IMG/VR virus record: IMGVR_UViG_3300035201_000363
Span: 1 to 32,687 of that record
Direction: 5' to 3' (one strand)
DNA: 32,687 nt
DNA from: a virus
The position numbers and the translations under genes were made by a program. The notes under the pieces are model-generated. The model had not been told where the DNA came from. It did not search any database and saw nothing but the letters and a program-made list of their open reading frames with translations. Shown one piece after another: positions 8,752-15,401 of this stretch. Every line of letters starts with the position of its first letter. Position 1 is the first letter of the stretch.

Positions 8752-9651
8752 ATGGCATTAACATTTGATGAAATCTGGGTATACAATGGGCAATTAGTTG
8801 TTGCTGAACCTTTTACTACTCCTAAAGTTTTAGGAACAGGAAGGGATAAGATTAAATGGTCCTCATTTATTCAAGGGTCGCTTCAGGTTGGTTCCGTTGA
8901 TAACTTTGGATCTGGTGATTATCCAGGTACTGCGACTGTAATGGTTGGTCGGACAGATACTAAAAAGACACCTAGATCACTTAATACAAGAGGTAATGTA
9001 TTAGTTGAAGGTGATGCTGGAACTCCATGGGCGGTTAATATTCAAGGTAATACAGAGATAAAAGGAGGTGGACAGACTGCTAATGGTCTTTGGGTAACTG
9101 GTGGATCATCCGTTGATTCTCTTTATGTTGATGGTGATGTATTTGTTACTGGATCTGTTGATTGTCTTTCTAAGGGACGATTAGAAGCAAGACACTCAGT
9201 TGCTGATGGTAAACCAAAACCTTTTGATATACAACATCCATCTAAGGGTGAAGGACATCGACTTAGATATGCATGTATTGAGGGACCAGAGGTTGGTGTA
9301 TATTGTAGAGGACGACTAAGGAATCAAAATGAGATTGCATTACCTGACTACTGGAAAGACTTAGTATATGTTGAGAGTATTTCTGTTCATATACAACCAA
9401 TAAGAGCACATCAAGATATTATTGTGAAGAGATGGGACGATGAGAGAATTTATCTTCAGAGCCAAGGAGGACTTCCTATTGATTGTTTCTATCATGTGTA
9501 TGGAGAGAGAAAGGATGTTAATCCATTACATGTAGAGTATGAGGGAGATAGTTGGGAAGATTATCCAGATCCAAATTATAAACCTGGTGCAGAAAATCCA
9601 GTTTATAATGATCCACAATACGCAGGTCTTAAGAATACTGTAACGATTTGA
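8752..9651 (+). CDS. Beta-rich virion protein with HPxKxxxHRL/EGPE/RG motif
   Basis: 299 residues, with a strong AGGAGGG site just before the ATG. Residues 1-150 are beta-rich (TRGNVLVEGDAG, VNIQGNTEIKGGG, SLYVDGDVFVTGSVD), like a short fibre stalk. Residues about 158-225 carry FDIQHPSKGEGHRLRYACIE, then GPEVGVYCRGRL and ALPDYWKDLV. I recall this cluster near the C-terminus of many fibre and fibre-like proteins, where it may mark a trimerising or processing domain. The tail is acidic with Tyr/Pro (WEDYPDPNYKPGAENPVY). The stop overlaps the TTG start of the next gene. It is probably a baseplate or short-fibre protein. Confidence 0.65.
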   Translation: MALTFDEIWVYNGQLVVAEPFTTPKVLGTGRDKIKWSSFIQGSLQVGSVDNFGSGDYPGTATVMVGRTDTKKTPRSLNTRGNVLVEGDAGTPWAVNIQGNTEIKGGGQTANGLWVTGGSSVDSLYVDGDVFVTGSVDCLSKGRLEARHSVADGKPKPFDIQHPSKGEGHRLRYACIEGPEVGVYCRGRLRNQNEIALPDYWKDLVYVESISVHIQPIRAHQDIIVKRWDDERIYLQSQGGLPIDCFYHVYGERKDVNPLHVEYEGDSWEDYPDPNYKPGAENPVYNDPQYAGLKNTVTI

Positions 9652-10145
9652 AGAAACTACTTTATGTTGAGGAGAATTTTATATCTCCTAGTGAATGTCA
9701 AGAACTTATAGATCTTTCCAAAGCAAATAAGGAAGAGATTCCTTATGGTAATGAAACTAGAGGTGGAGATACATTTCTTACAACTCTTGATGGTATCTAT
9801 TTTGATGAGGGAAAAAATTCTGTAGTTGAAAGGGTAACTAATCTCTGTAAGAATTTTGATGATAGAGTAGTTATAGATTATGCAGGTGTAGTGAGATGGC
9901 CTGTTGGAACCTTTATGAAACCTCATATTGATCCACATAGACCCAACCAAGAACCTGATTTGTTTGCAGCAGTTCTTTATTTAAATGATGATTTTACTGG
10001 AGGTTATACTGGATTTGAGGAGTATGAAGTGAAACCAGAGACGGGGAAGTTACTTCTTTTTTCTAACTCAATCTATAAACATCACGTTACTAAGATTGAA
10101 GGAGTAGAAAGATTTGCTCTTAGTATATGGTACAATCGAAAATGA
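9648..10145 (+). CDS. 2-oxoglutarate/Fe(II) oxygenase (prolyl-hydroxylase-like) A
   Basis: 165 residues. The start is probably the TTG at 9648, which overlaps the previous stop (TTGA); the sister protein also begins MKKLLY. The fold signature is clear. H93-x-D95 (in MKPHIDPH) and H145 (in YKHHV) form the iron facial triad, and R155 lies ten residues after H145 where it would bind 2-oxoglutarate. GVVRWPVGTFMKPH and LYLNDDFTGGYTGF are typical of the prolyl-4-hydroxylase-like group. It should hydroxylate a protein or nucleic-acid side chain using O2, releasing succinate and CO2; the substrate is unknown. Tandem with a paralogue immediately downstream. Confidence 0.85.
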   Translation: MKKLLYVEENFISPSECQELIDLSKANKEEIPYGNETRGGDTFLTTLDGIYFDEGKNSVVERVTNLCKNFDDRVVIDYAGVVRWPVGTFMKPHIDPHRPNQEPDLFAAVLYLNDDFTGGYTGFEEYEVKPETGKLLLFSNSIYKHHVTKIEGVERFALSIWYNRK

Positions 10146-10735
10146 AAAAATTATTGTATATTGAAGAGGAGTTTTTAAATCCTTCTTTGTGTGAATCATT
10201 TACGGATCTTCATGTTAAAGAAAATGATACATTTTTGGAAGCAGTAACACATGCTCCAAATACGACAGAAGGTTTAACTTATGGACCTGATATACCAGAA
10301 CCAGATGGTGATTATGGTGCAATTTATCTTGGTGGAGATGTAAGTCCTGTAGATATTAAACTATCAAAGGATGAACTATTTGCTAATGTCATTGCAAATG
10401 TAACTAAAATTTGTAAGTCATTTCATAATGATATACAGTTAGATTACTGTGGTGTTATAAGATGGCCTACGGGTACATTCATGAAACCGCATTATGATAA
10501 GTCTGATATGTTTGGTGCTAATGTTCTTGCTGCATTCCTTTATTTGAATCATGATTTTGTTGGAGGTCATACACAATTTGATACTTTAGATGAGGAAGTT
10601 TGGTTTGATGTAAAACCAAAGGCAGGTAAATTATTAATATTTTCTAATAGAGAGTATTTGCATCATGTTAGTAAGGTTGAGTCAGGAACTAGATATGTAC
10701 TATCGTTTTGGTTTAATAGGATTGACAAACCTTAA
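10142..10735 (+). CDS. 2-oxoglutarate/Fe(II) oxygenase (prolyl-hydroxylase-like) B
   Basis: I choose the ATG at 10142 because it overlaps the previous stop (ATGA) and gives the N-terminus MKKLLYIEEEFLNPSLCE, matching the paralogue. The in-frame ATG at 10127 would add five residues inside the upstream gene. 197 residues; H117-x-D119, H174 and R184 form the iron and cosubstrate sites. Shared blocks with gene A include GVIRWPTGTFMKPHYD and LYLNHDFVGGHTQF, so the pair arose by duplication. B carries an insertion at about 35-75 (PDIPEPDGDYGAIYLGGD) that A largely lacks, possibly altering substrate choice. The substrate is unknown. Its 3' end contains the -35 box of the next gene's promoter. Confidence 0.85.
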   Translation: MKKLLYIEEEFLNPSLCESFTDLHVKENDTFLEAVTHAPNTTEGLTYGPDIPEPDGDYGAIYLGGDVSPVDIKLSKDELFANVIANVTKICKSFHNDIQLDYCGVIRWPTGTFMKPHYDKSDMFGANVLAAFLYLNHDFVGGHTQFDTLDEEVWFDVKPKAGKLLIFSNREYLHHVSKVESGTRYVLSFWFNRIDKP

Positions 10736-10750
10736 ATTATATGGTATAGT
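10722..10750 (+). promoter_or_regulatory. Sigma70-type promoter
   Basis: A perfect -35 TTGACA (10722-10727) is separated by 17 bases from TATAGT (10745-10750), a one-mismatch -10. It lies over the end of the oxygenase B gene and the 18-base gap before the next gene. The predicted transcription start near 10757 falls at or just after the annotated ATG at 10754. Either the small gene is translated from a leaderless message or from the ATG at 10775, or the promoter position is coincidental. Confidence 0.6.
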
Positions 10751-10753
10751 GCT

Positions 10754-10978
10754 ATGAGTATGATAAGTGCTTGGATGGATGAAGAGTATCTAATGAAGTG
10801 TGTGGTTGATCCACTTAAGAAAACTTTTTACTTATATTCTAATGAAGGGGATACTAAGACGGTAGTGTGTGATAATACAGAACAGTTTATGAATGTGTTG
10901 GAGTTAGTACGTGCTACCTGCCCTGAAGAGAGGTTAGTGTATTCAGATCCAATAGCCTCAGGGGAGGCTAACTTTTAA
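10754..10978 (+). CDS. Small hypothetical protein, monocistronic unit
   Basis: Up to 74 residues (MSMISAWMDEEYLMKCVV...). No ribosome site precedes the ATG at 10754, and the predicted transcription start is at about 10757. The internal ATG at 10775 (MDEEYLMKC..., 67 residues) may therefore be the real start. The protein is acidic with a DPLKKTFYLYSNEGDTKTV beta segment and an amphipathic helix (EQFMNVLELVRATC). No family is recognised with certainty. It is framed by its own sigma70-type promoter and a hairpin terminator overlapping the stop, suggesting expression independent of the late structural genes, perhaps early and by host polymerase. Confidence 0.65.
   Translation: MSMISAWMDEEYLMKCVVDPLKKTFYLYSNEGDTKTVVCDNTEQFMNVLELVRATCPEERLVYSDPIASGEANF
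10953..10976 (+). terminator. Rho-independent-type hairpin
   Basis: TAGCCTC (10953-10959), loop AGGG, GAGGCTA (10964-10970): a perfect seven-pair stem with a four-base loop, followed by ACTTTT. The T run is short, so efficiency is uncertain. The hairpin overlaps the last codons and stop of the small gene. A second, weaker AATTCC...GGAATT pairing (10977-10982 with 11006-11011) precedes another T run and could act as a backup. Confidence 0.55.
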
Positions 10979-11035
10979 TTCCAAAAAGGGCGGCAAAAAA
11001 ACTCCGGAATTTTTTCACTCTATTACTTTTTTACA

Positions 11036-11176
11036 ATGGATACGACAACCACTTTTTCCGATCTTACGCTTTATGACTTTATTTTTCAATATTATCAATA
11101 TCCGGTAGATTCGGTAGATGAGACGGGGTTGTTATCGATATATTTTGAAAAAGACGTAGATTTGGATAAATCATGA
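11036..11176 (+). CDS. Small hypothetical ORF coupled to oxygenase C
   Basis: 46 residues (MDTTTTFSDLTLYDFIFQYY...). The stop overlaps the ATG of the next gene (ATGA), supporting translation coupling. It is acidic and aromatic, with no recognisable domain and no clear ribosome site; an AT-rich tract precedes the ATG. It uses CCG, TCG and ACG codons more than its neighbours, which may point to a different origin or to it not being a real gene. Confidence 0.45.
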   Translation: MDTTTTFSDLTLYDFIFQYYQYPVDSVDETGLLSIYFEKDVDLDKS

Positions 11177-11712
11177 CTATAATTTTTTCTAATTATTTCT
11201 ACGATCTTGTAGAACCTTCGAATAAGGAAGAAATATTGAATATTGCAGAAAATCCACCATTACATGAAAATCAGAATTTTGAGTGGTCCAAAGATTGTTC
11301 TGTAAGTTTAGAAAGGTTATCTTATAATGTATTTGGTGAATTAATTTTTCCAACATTATTAGAGTTTCAAAAAAAGTTTAATATAGACCGTCCATTTGCA
11401 GTAGAAGATGTTTGGAAAACAACTTACGAGAAAGGGTCATTTCAAGAAATTCACGATCATTCGGGATGTGAAATATCTTGTGTTATTTTTTTAGATGACC
11501 AGGAAGAGGATGGATCAAGGTTTTTCTTTTATAATAGACATGGTTCTGAATTATCATTAAGTTGGTTGGATTTTTTACCTGAAGACCCTCTTAATCATTA
11601 TGTTGAATATAAGAGAGGTGATGTTTTATTTTTTCCTTCATATATGTTACATGGTGTATCATGTCATCGAATAGATAAGAAAAGGAGAACAATTGCATTG
11701 AATTTTATATGA
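11173..11712 (+). CDS. 2-oxoglutarate/Fe(II) oxygenase-like protein C
   Basis: 179 residues, different from A and B. The core reads VEDVWKTTYEKGSFQEIHDH, then SCVIFLDDQEEDGSRFFFY, and ends in a GDVLFFPSYMLHGVSCHR segment. H94 and H96 (H-x-H where the usual motif is H-x-D) and distal H160 are likely metal ligands, and R171 or R172 is a candidate cosubstrate anchor. This resembles the 'putative 2OG-Fe(II) oxygenase' group seen in cyanophages. The H-x-H could still bind iron or could mean altered chemistry. The substrate is unknown. It starts by ATGA overlap with the 46-residue ORF. A TATAAATA box follows the stop. Confidence 0.7.
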   Translation: MTIIFSNYFYDLVEPSNKEEILNIAENPPLHENQNFEWSKDCSVSLERLSYNVFGELIFPTLLEFQKKFNIDRPFAVEDVWKTTYEKGSFQEIHDHSGCEISCVIFLDDQEEDGSRFFFYNRHGSELSLSWLDFLPEDPLNHYVEYKRGDVLFFPSYMLHGVSCHRIDKKRRTIALNFI

Positions 11713-11719
11713 TTTTATC

Positions 11720-11727
11720 TATAAATA
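11720..11727 (+). promoter_or_regulatory. T4-type late promoter box TATAAATA
   Basis: An exact TATAAATA lies in the gap after oxygenase C. The start at 11732 would coincide with the expected transcription start about six bases beyond the box. The box therefore either serves a leaderless message, uses the internal ATG at 11762, or mainly drives the fibre genes beyond. Confidence 0.45.
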
Positions 11728-11731
11728 GATT

Positions 11732-11911
11732 ATGGATATTAAGCTCTGGTATTCTAAACGTATGAAGCAATGGCGTTGGACATTGTTGGATAAGGAGATG
11801 CAAAGACAAGAATCGGGGCAGAGATACGATCTTCGTGAAGCAATGAACGATGTTGCTGTTACAGTAGAGTATTTAATAGAAACTCATGAATATGAGGGAC
11901 AAGAGGATTAA
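11732..11911 (+). CDS. Small basic/acidic hypothetical protein
   Basis: 59 residues: a basic, Trp-rich start (WYSKRMKQWRWTLLDKEMQR), then a helical stretch (YDLREAMNDVAVTVEYLIE) and an acidic tail. It is predicted mostly alpha-helical. No family is recognised; it could be a small regulator or structural accessory. It follows a TATAAATA box with almost no leader, so translation may begin at Met11 (11762). A second TATAAATA overlaps the region just after its stop. Confidence 0.55.
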   Translation: MDIKLWYSKRMKQWRWTLLDKEMQRQESGQRYDLREAMNDVAVTVEYLIETHEYEGQED

Positions 11912-11919
11912 TATAAATA
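11912..11919 (+). promoter_or_regulatory. T4-type late promoter box TATAAATA
   Basis: An exact TATAAATA immediately after the 59-residue ORF and 21 bases before the next ATG at 11941, the expected arrangement for a late gene with a short leader. Confidence 0.55.
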
Positions 11920-11940
11920 TAAAAAAAATAGTAGTTAAAA

Positions 11941-12447
11941 ATGGGAATCCGAATAGACGGTACTAGTGACCTAATAAATGCAACCGATGGTTCTCTTACA
12001 ATTGAAGGACAATCTGTAAATACTTCTGGAATTGTAACTGCATCAGGTGGATTTAAGGTAGGAACTGCTGCTACTATATCATCTAATGGTAATGCAACAT
12101 TTTCAGGTATTGTAACTGCTACTTCATTTGTTGGTAATGGTGCTTTATTAACTGGTGTTGCCGCTGGAGTTTGGACAGAAACTGCTGTTGGCGTTTCTAC
12201 AATTAAACAAGCAGGTATTAATACCACTGCTCTTAAAGGAACTGCTACTGGTGCAGCACGGTCAGAAGGAGCATCTCAGGTTCATGGTAATATTTCGTTA
12301 TTTGATGGTGCAATTATGACAGACAAGACTCTGGGAACTAACCTACAAATACCTGCAGGTAAGAATGCATTATTAGTAGGCCCTGTATCTGTTACAACTG
12401 GTATTGCCGTCACGGTAGAGACCAATGCCACTCTTGTTATACTATAA
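11941..12447 (+). CDS. Short tail fibre, AGPV-type C-terminal module
   Basis: 168 residues. N-terminal repeats (SLTIEGQSVNTSGIVTASGG, NATFSGIVTATSFVG) are the same 'SGIVTA' stalk motif as in the long fibres. The C-terminal 90 residues (GVSTIKQAGINTTALKG ... ALLVGPVSVTTGIAVTVETN) resemble the ends of the 28816 and 14543 proteins. The gene looks like a minimal fibre: a stalk plus a terminal trimeric tip. It has its own TATAAATA box upstream and another overlapping the stop. No Shine-Dalgarno is obvious. Confidence 0.65.
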   Translation: MGIRIDGTSDLINATDGSLTIEGQSVNTSGIVTASGGFKVGTAATISSNGNATFSGIVTATSFVGNGALLTGVAAGVWTETAVGVSTIKQAGINTTALKGTATGAARSEGASQVHGNISLFDGAIMTDKTLGTNLQIPAGKNALLVGPVSVTTGIAVTVETNATLVIL

Positions 12448-12450
12448 ATA
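12443..12450 (+). promoter_or_regulatory. T4-type late promoter box TATAAATA
   Basis: An exact box overlapping the stop codon of the 168-residue fibre gene, 18 bases before the ATG at 12469. Confidence 0.55.
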
Positions 12451-12468
12451 TCTAAAAATTGTAAAGTC

Positions 12469-13089
12469 ATGCCAGTAGTAATTCACGGTGGGGGAACAAT
12501 AGAAGGAATCTCAGTCGGTGGACTTCCTGATTCTATAGTGGATGCTGATATGTTAGCCTCCAATGCAGTAACAGCTGCAAAGATTGTTGGTTCGGCTGTT
12601 ACATCAGGATCTTTAGCTACAAATGTAGGAGGTAAGATAATTCAAATAGTTTCTGGAACCCCTGACAGTACACATAGGACTTCAACTTCAACGAGTTTTG
12701 TCACAGCTTCAAGTACTTGTAATGTATCAATCACACCAACAGCTACTTCTAGCAAAATACTTGTTGTATGTAAAACTCAAGTTTCTTGTAACGATGGTAA
12801 TGATGGATGGTCAGCTACTATTTATCGTGATTCTACGAATTTAGGTGCTTCTGATTCAGGATTAGCAAATGGAAATAGTGTTCCAGGTATTACTGGTGTA
12901 TATTTTCCTGTTTCTATGCATTACGTAGATTCACCAAATACTACAAGTTCGGTAACTTATCAGCTTCGTGTGTGTTTACATGATTTAGATGCTGATGGAG
13001 GAAATGTGAACGTTGGTAATACAACATATGGAACATCTTCTGGAGATATTGTTCCTTCGCTAATGTACGCAATGGAGTTTGCATCATGA
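12469..13089 (+). CDS. Adhesin-like fibre protein, DSP-module
   Basis: 206 residues. A short N-terminal region (VDADMLASNAVTAAKIVGSA) resembles the helical or coiled neck of phage fibres. From about 60 the protein has GGKIIQIVSGT, ITPTATSSKILVVCK and YVDSPNTTSSVTYQLRV, ending SLMYAMEFAS. The GGIIQ...ITP.SSKI...DSP.TTS.TY...ME architecture is shared with the four tandem genes at 15781-18034 and is most likely a beta-sandwich receptor-binding head. It is preceded by an exact TATAAATA box and followed by another. Confidence 0.65.
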   Translation: MPVVIHGGGTIEGISVGGLPDSIVDADMLASNAVTAAKIVGSAVTSGSLATNVGGKIIQIVSGTPDSTHRTSTSTSFVTASSTCNVSITPTATSSKILVVCKTQVSCNDGNDGWSATIYRDSTNLGASDSGLANGNSVPGITGVYFPVSMHYVDSPNTTSSVTYQLRVCLHDLDADGGNVNVGNTTYGTSSGDIVPSLMYAMEFAS

Positions 13090-13090
13090 C

Positions 13091-13098
13091 TATAAATA
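13091..13098 (+). promoter_or_regulatory. T4-type late promoter box TATAAATA
   Basis: An exact box in the 34-base gap before the ATG at 13124; a GGAG (13109-13112) lies between the box and the start. Confidence 0.6.
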
Positions 13099-13123
13099 TT
13101 AAAATAATGGAGCATATATCCTA

Positions 13124-14344
13124 ATGTCAGGTATTAGAGTCAACGAATGGTTGCATAACAGCGGAACCGGAGGAATCTGGCAAACTTCTGCTGGTAATGT
13201 CGGTATTGCTAGTTCTGTACCTACTACCAAATTAGAAGTAACTGGTGATGCTAAGATAAGTGGTATTACAACTGCGGAAACATTTGTCCCAACAGTAGGA
13301 CAATTAAGTCATAGAAATTTAATAACAAATGGGGCTTTCATAATTAATCAGAGAAGTAGTGCAATAACTGTCAATTCTGGTAGTAATGTTTATGGTGCTG
13401 ATAGATGGTATGGAAGAGGTGAAGGTTCAAAGGCAGTCTTTACTGTCACACAAACTGAGCATGGAAGTCTTCAAGCATTAGGAACTAAGTATTCTTGGAA
13501 GGTTGCAGTTACAAGTCATACATCAACAGTATCAGGTGATGTTTATAAAGTAGCACAAAGAATAGAAGGTCAAAACATAATTCCTCTCGCTCTTGGAACA
13601 GCAAGTGCTAAAGCCTTTACTCTTTCTTTTCTTGTTAGATCAAATGTGACAGGCACTCATAGTGGTTCGTTTATGAATAGCGCACAGAATAGAAGTTATC
13701 CATTTACTTATACAGTTGATGCTTCTGCTACTTGGGAATCTAAAACAATAACAGTGCCTGGTGATACAAGCGGAACTTGGTTAAATACAAATGGAATTGG
13801 TATGGAATTAAATTTTGATGTGGGTAGTGATGCAGCTAAGAGAGCAGCCGCAGGTTCATGGCATGGTAGTAGAGCAGAAGGAGCAACAGGAGCCGTTCAA
13901 GTAACAGAAACTAGCGGTGGTTATGTTGAATGGGCAAAAGTACAACTTGAAGTCGGCTCAGTAGCTACACCGTTCGAGCACCGTGGTTATGGTGATGAAT
14001 TAGCAAGATGTCAGAGGTATTATTATAGAGCAATCGCTGACACTTCAGACGATTTTGGTAGTGGTTTTAACTCTTCTACGACACAATGTAGACCAACTAT
14101 TGTTTTCCCTGTAACTATGAGAGATGCAATTAGTGCTGTTGAAACAACAGGAACAGCTTCTAATTATAAAGTTGCTCATGGAGGAACAGAAACAAATTGT
14201 TCTTCTGTTCCTACTTACTCTGGTGGATCTACAATTAATGCAAGATGTATTTTTACAGTCAGTAGTGGACTAACTGCAGGAAATGGTTCGGCTGGTCGAT
14301 CCAATGCAGCTAGTGCATACTTAGGTTTTAGTGCAGAATTATAA
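13124..14344 (+). CDS. Tail fibre with carbohydrate-binding-like jelly roll
   Basis: 406 residues. Residues 1-60 are a fibre stalk (VGIASSVPTTKLEVTGDAKI, SGITTAETFVP). From about 65 a well-known phage tail domain begins: RNLITNGAFIINQRS, then YGADRWYGRG, VAQRIEGQN, FTLSFLVRSN and QLEVGSVATPFEHR, closing with DELARCQRYYYRA (291-303). This pattern is a galactose-binding-like/CBM-type sandwich common in tail fibres and probably binds surface sugar. A final 100-residue beta domain follows. The gene has its own late promoter box and is followed two bases after the stop by a small chaperone-like ORF, as is common for fibre plus assembly-protein pairs. Confidence 0.75.
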   Translation: MSGIRVNEWLHNSGTGGIWQTSAGNVGIASSVPTTKLEVTGDAKISGITTAETFVPTVGQLSHRNLITNGAFIINQRSSAITVNSGSNVYGADRWYGRGEGSKAVFTVTQTEHGSLQALGTKYSWKVAVTSHTSTVSGDVYKVAQRIEGQNIIPLALGTASAKAFTLSFLVRSNVTGTHSGSFMNSAQNRSYPFTYTVDASATWESKTITVPGDTSGTWLNTNGIGMELNFDVGSDAAKRAAAGSWHGSRAEGATGAVQVTETSGGYVEWAKVQLEVGSVATPFEHRGYGDELARCQRYYYRAIADTSDDFGSGFNSSTTQCRPTIVFPVTMRDAISAVETTGTASNYKVAHGGTETNCSSVPTYSGGSTINARCIFTVSSGLTAGNGSAGRSNAASAYLGFSAEL

Positions 14345-14346
14345 CC

Positions 14347-14499
14347 ATGAAATACAAACTTTTATATACCGAACAAAACGGTAAGAAAATTTATTCAAAG
14401 ATTGAAGATGATGGAAAGTCTTATCTATCATGTTCAGAAGATCATGAAGATTTTAAAGAATGGGTGGCTGCTGGAAATACCCCAGACCCAGCAGACTGA
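14347..14499 (+). CDS. Small tail-fibre-assembly-like protein
   Basis: 50 residues (MKYKLLYTEQNGKKIYSKIE...). The ATG lies two bases after the fibre stop. The ending WVAAGNTPDPAD closely resembles the 'W.A.GNTP.PAD' segment at the N-terminal part of phage tail-fibre assembly proteins. It may be a stand-alone chaperone fragment for the preceding fibre, with 15402-15776 supplying the other half. Short but coherent in composition and spacing. Confidence 0.6.
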   Translation: MKYKLLYTEQNGKKIYSKIEDDGKSYLSCSEDHEDFKEWVAAGNTPDPAD

Positions 14500-14509
14500 T
14501 TATGACAAC

Positions 14510-14517
14510 TATAAATA
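14510..14517 (+). promoter_or_regulatory. T4-type late promoter box TATAAATA
   Basis: An exact box 25 bases before the ATG at 14543, in a 43-base gap. A GGAG (14526-14529) lies downstream of it. Confidence 0.6.
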
Positions 14518-14542
14518 TACACAAGTGGAGTTTTAGTAACTA

Positions 14543-14854
14543 ATGTCTAATTTAAAGGTTGGTATTGGTCTTACTTTTGATGGTGCTACTGGTAATACCA
14601 ACCAGACTGGTATAGCAACCGCATTAGGTTCAGGTAATATTGGTATTAATACAACTAATATTAATGCTGGTTCTATTGCAGGTGCTGCACAATCCTTTTA
14701 TGGATTGTATATTAATGATGGATATATTGGATTTAATTCCACTATGGATAGAGTAGGTGGTTATTATATTGCCACTCATGTTAATGGACTCAATGCTGGT
14801 CCTGTTACTTTGGGGTCTACTATGACTCTTGACGGCACTTGGGTTATCGTTTAA
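14543..14854 (+). CDS. Short fibre tip protein, AGPV-type module
   Basis: 103 residues, essentially only a fibre tip: IGINTTNINAGSIAGAAQSF, then YGLYINDGYIGFNST, and LNAGPVTLGSTMTLDGTWVI at the end. The last 60 residues parallel the C-terminus of the 752-residue fibre at 28816 (FQGLYISNGMVV ... AGPVTVNGVITVDGNWAVV). It has its own late promoter box and is followed by a strong AAGGAGG that serves the next gene. Confidence 0.65.
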   Translation: MSNLKVGIGLTFDGATGNTNQTGIATALGSGNIGINTTNINAGSIAGAAQSFYGLYINDGYIGFNSTMDRVGGYYIATHVNGLNAGPVTLGSTMTLDGTWVIV

Positions 14855-14863
14855 GGAGGAATT

Positions 14864-15367
14864 ATGGGAACTCTTAATTTAGGAACTGCTGGTGTAGCAT
14901 TATCTGGACAAGGATCAACTTTTAACAATAGTGCTACTAAGTATGATGATGCTATTCCTGGTACTATTATTCAGATGGTAGCTAGTTCAACTACTTCTGA
15001 ACAAACTACAACATCAGCTTCTTATCAAGATTTTATGAGTTGTAGTATTACACCTAGAAATAGTTATTCTTTTTATCAAATCTTTGTCTTTCCAATAAGA
15101 ACAGAAATAAGAACTTCAATGGAAGGTAATATTAGAGTTTCTGATGGAACTAATGTTACAGAAAGATATAGATTCCAAACTGATAGTACTAATGGATATT
15201 ATACTCTTGCACCTATTAGTTGGTATTGGCCTCTTGCCCGTACTGCAGGTGTGAGTGCGACTTTTACTGTACAGTGTAGAGATGGTAGTGGTAGTAGTTC
15301 AGACAGCATAACAATGGGTGATAATGGTTCTACTAGTAGAATGATTATCTACGAAATTGCTCAGTAA
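14864..15367 (+). CDS. Short fibre/adhesin-like protein
   Basis: 167 residues, with a strong AAGGAGG overlapping and following the previous stop. The N-terminus (LNLGTAGVALSGQGSTFNNS) is a fibre-like lead. The rest is a beta-sandwich-like domain: PGTIIQMVASSTTSEQTTTS, DFMSCSITPRNSYSFYQIFV, and an IIYEIAQ ending. It is a divergent relative of the DSP-module proteins (same GTIIQ start and SITP strand) but lacks the DSP motif. Probably a receptor-binding head. Confidence 0.6.
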   Translation: MGTLNLGTAGVALSGQGSTFNNSATKYDDAIPGTIIQMVASSTTSEQTTTSASYQDFMSCSITPRNSYSFYQIFVFPIRTEIRTSMEGNIRVSDGTNVTERYRFQTDSTNGYYTLAPISWYWPLARTAGVSATFTVQCRDGSGSSSDSITMGDNGSTSRMIIYEIAQ

Positions 15368-15369
15368 CT

Positions 15370-15377
15370 TATAAATA
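15370..15377 (+). promoter_or_regulatory. T4-type late promoter box TATAAATA
   Basis: An exact box in the 34-base gap before the ATG at 15402; a GAGGA (15384-15388) follows and may serve as ribosome site. Confidence 0.6.
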
Positions 15378-15401
15378 AACCATGAGGAACTTTAAATCTC
15401 T

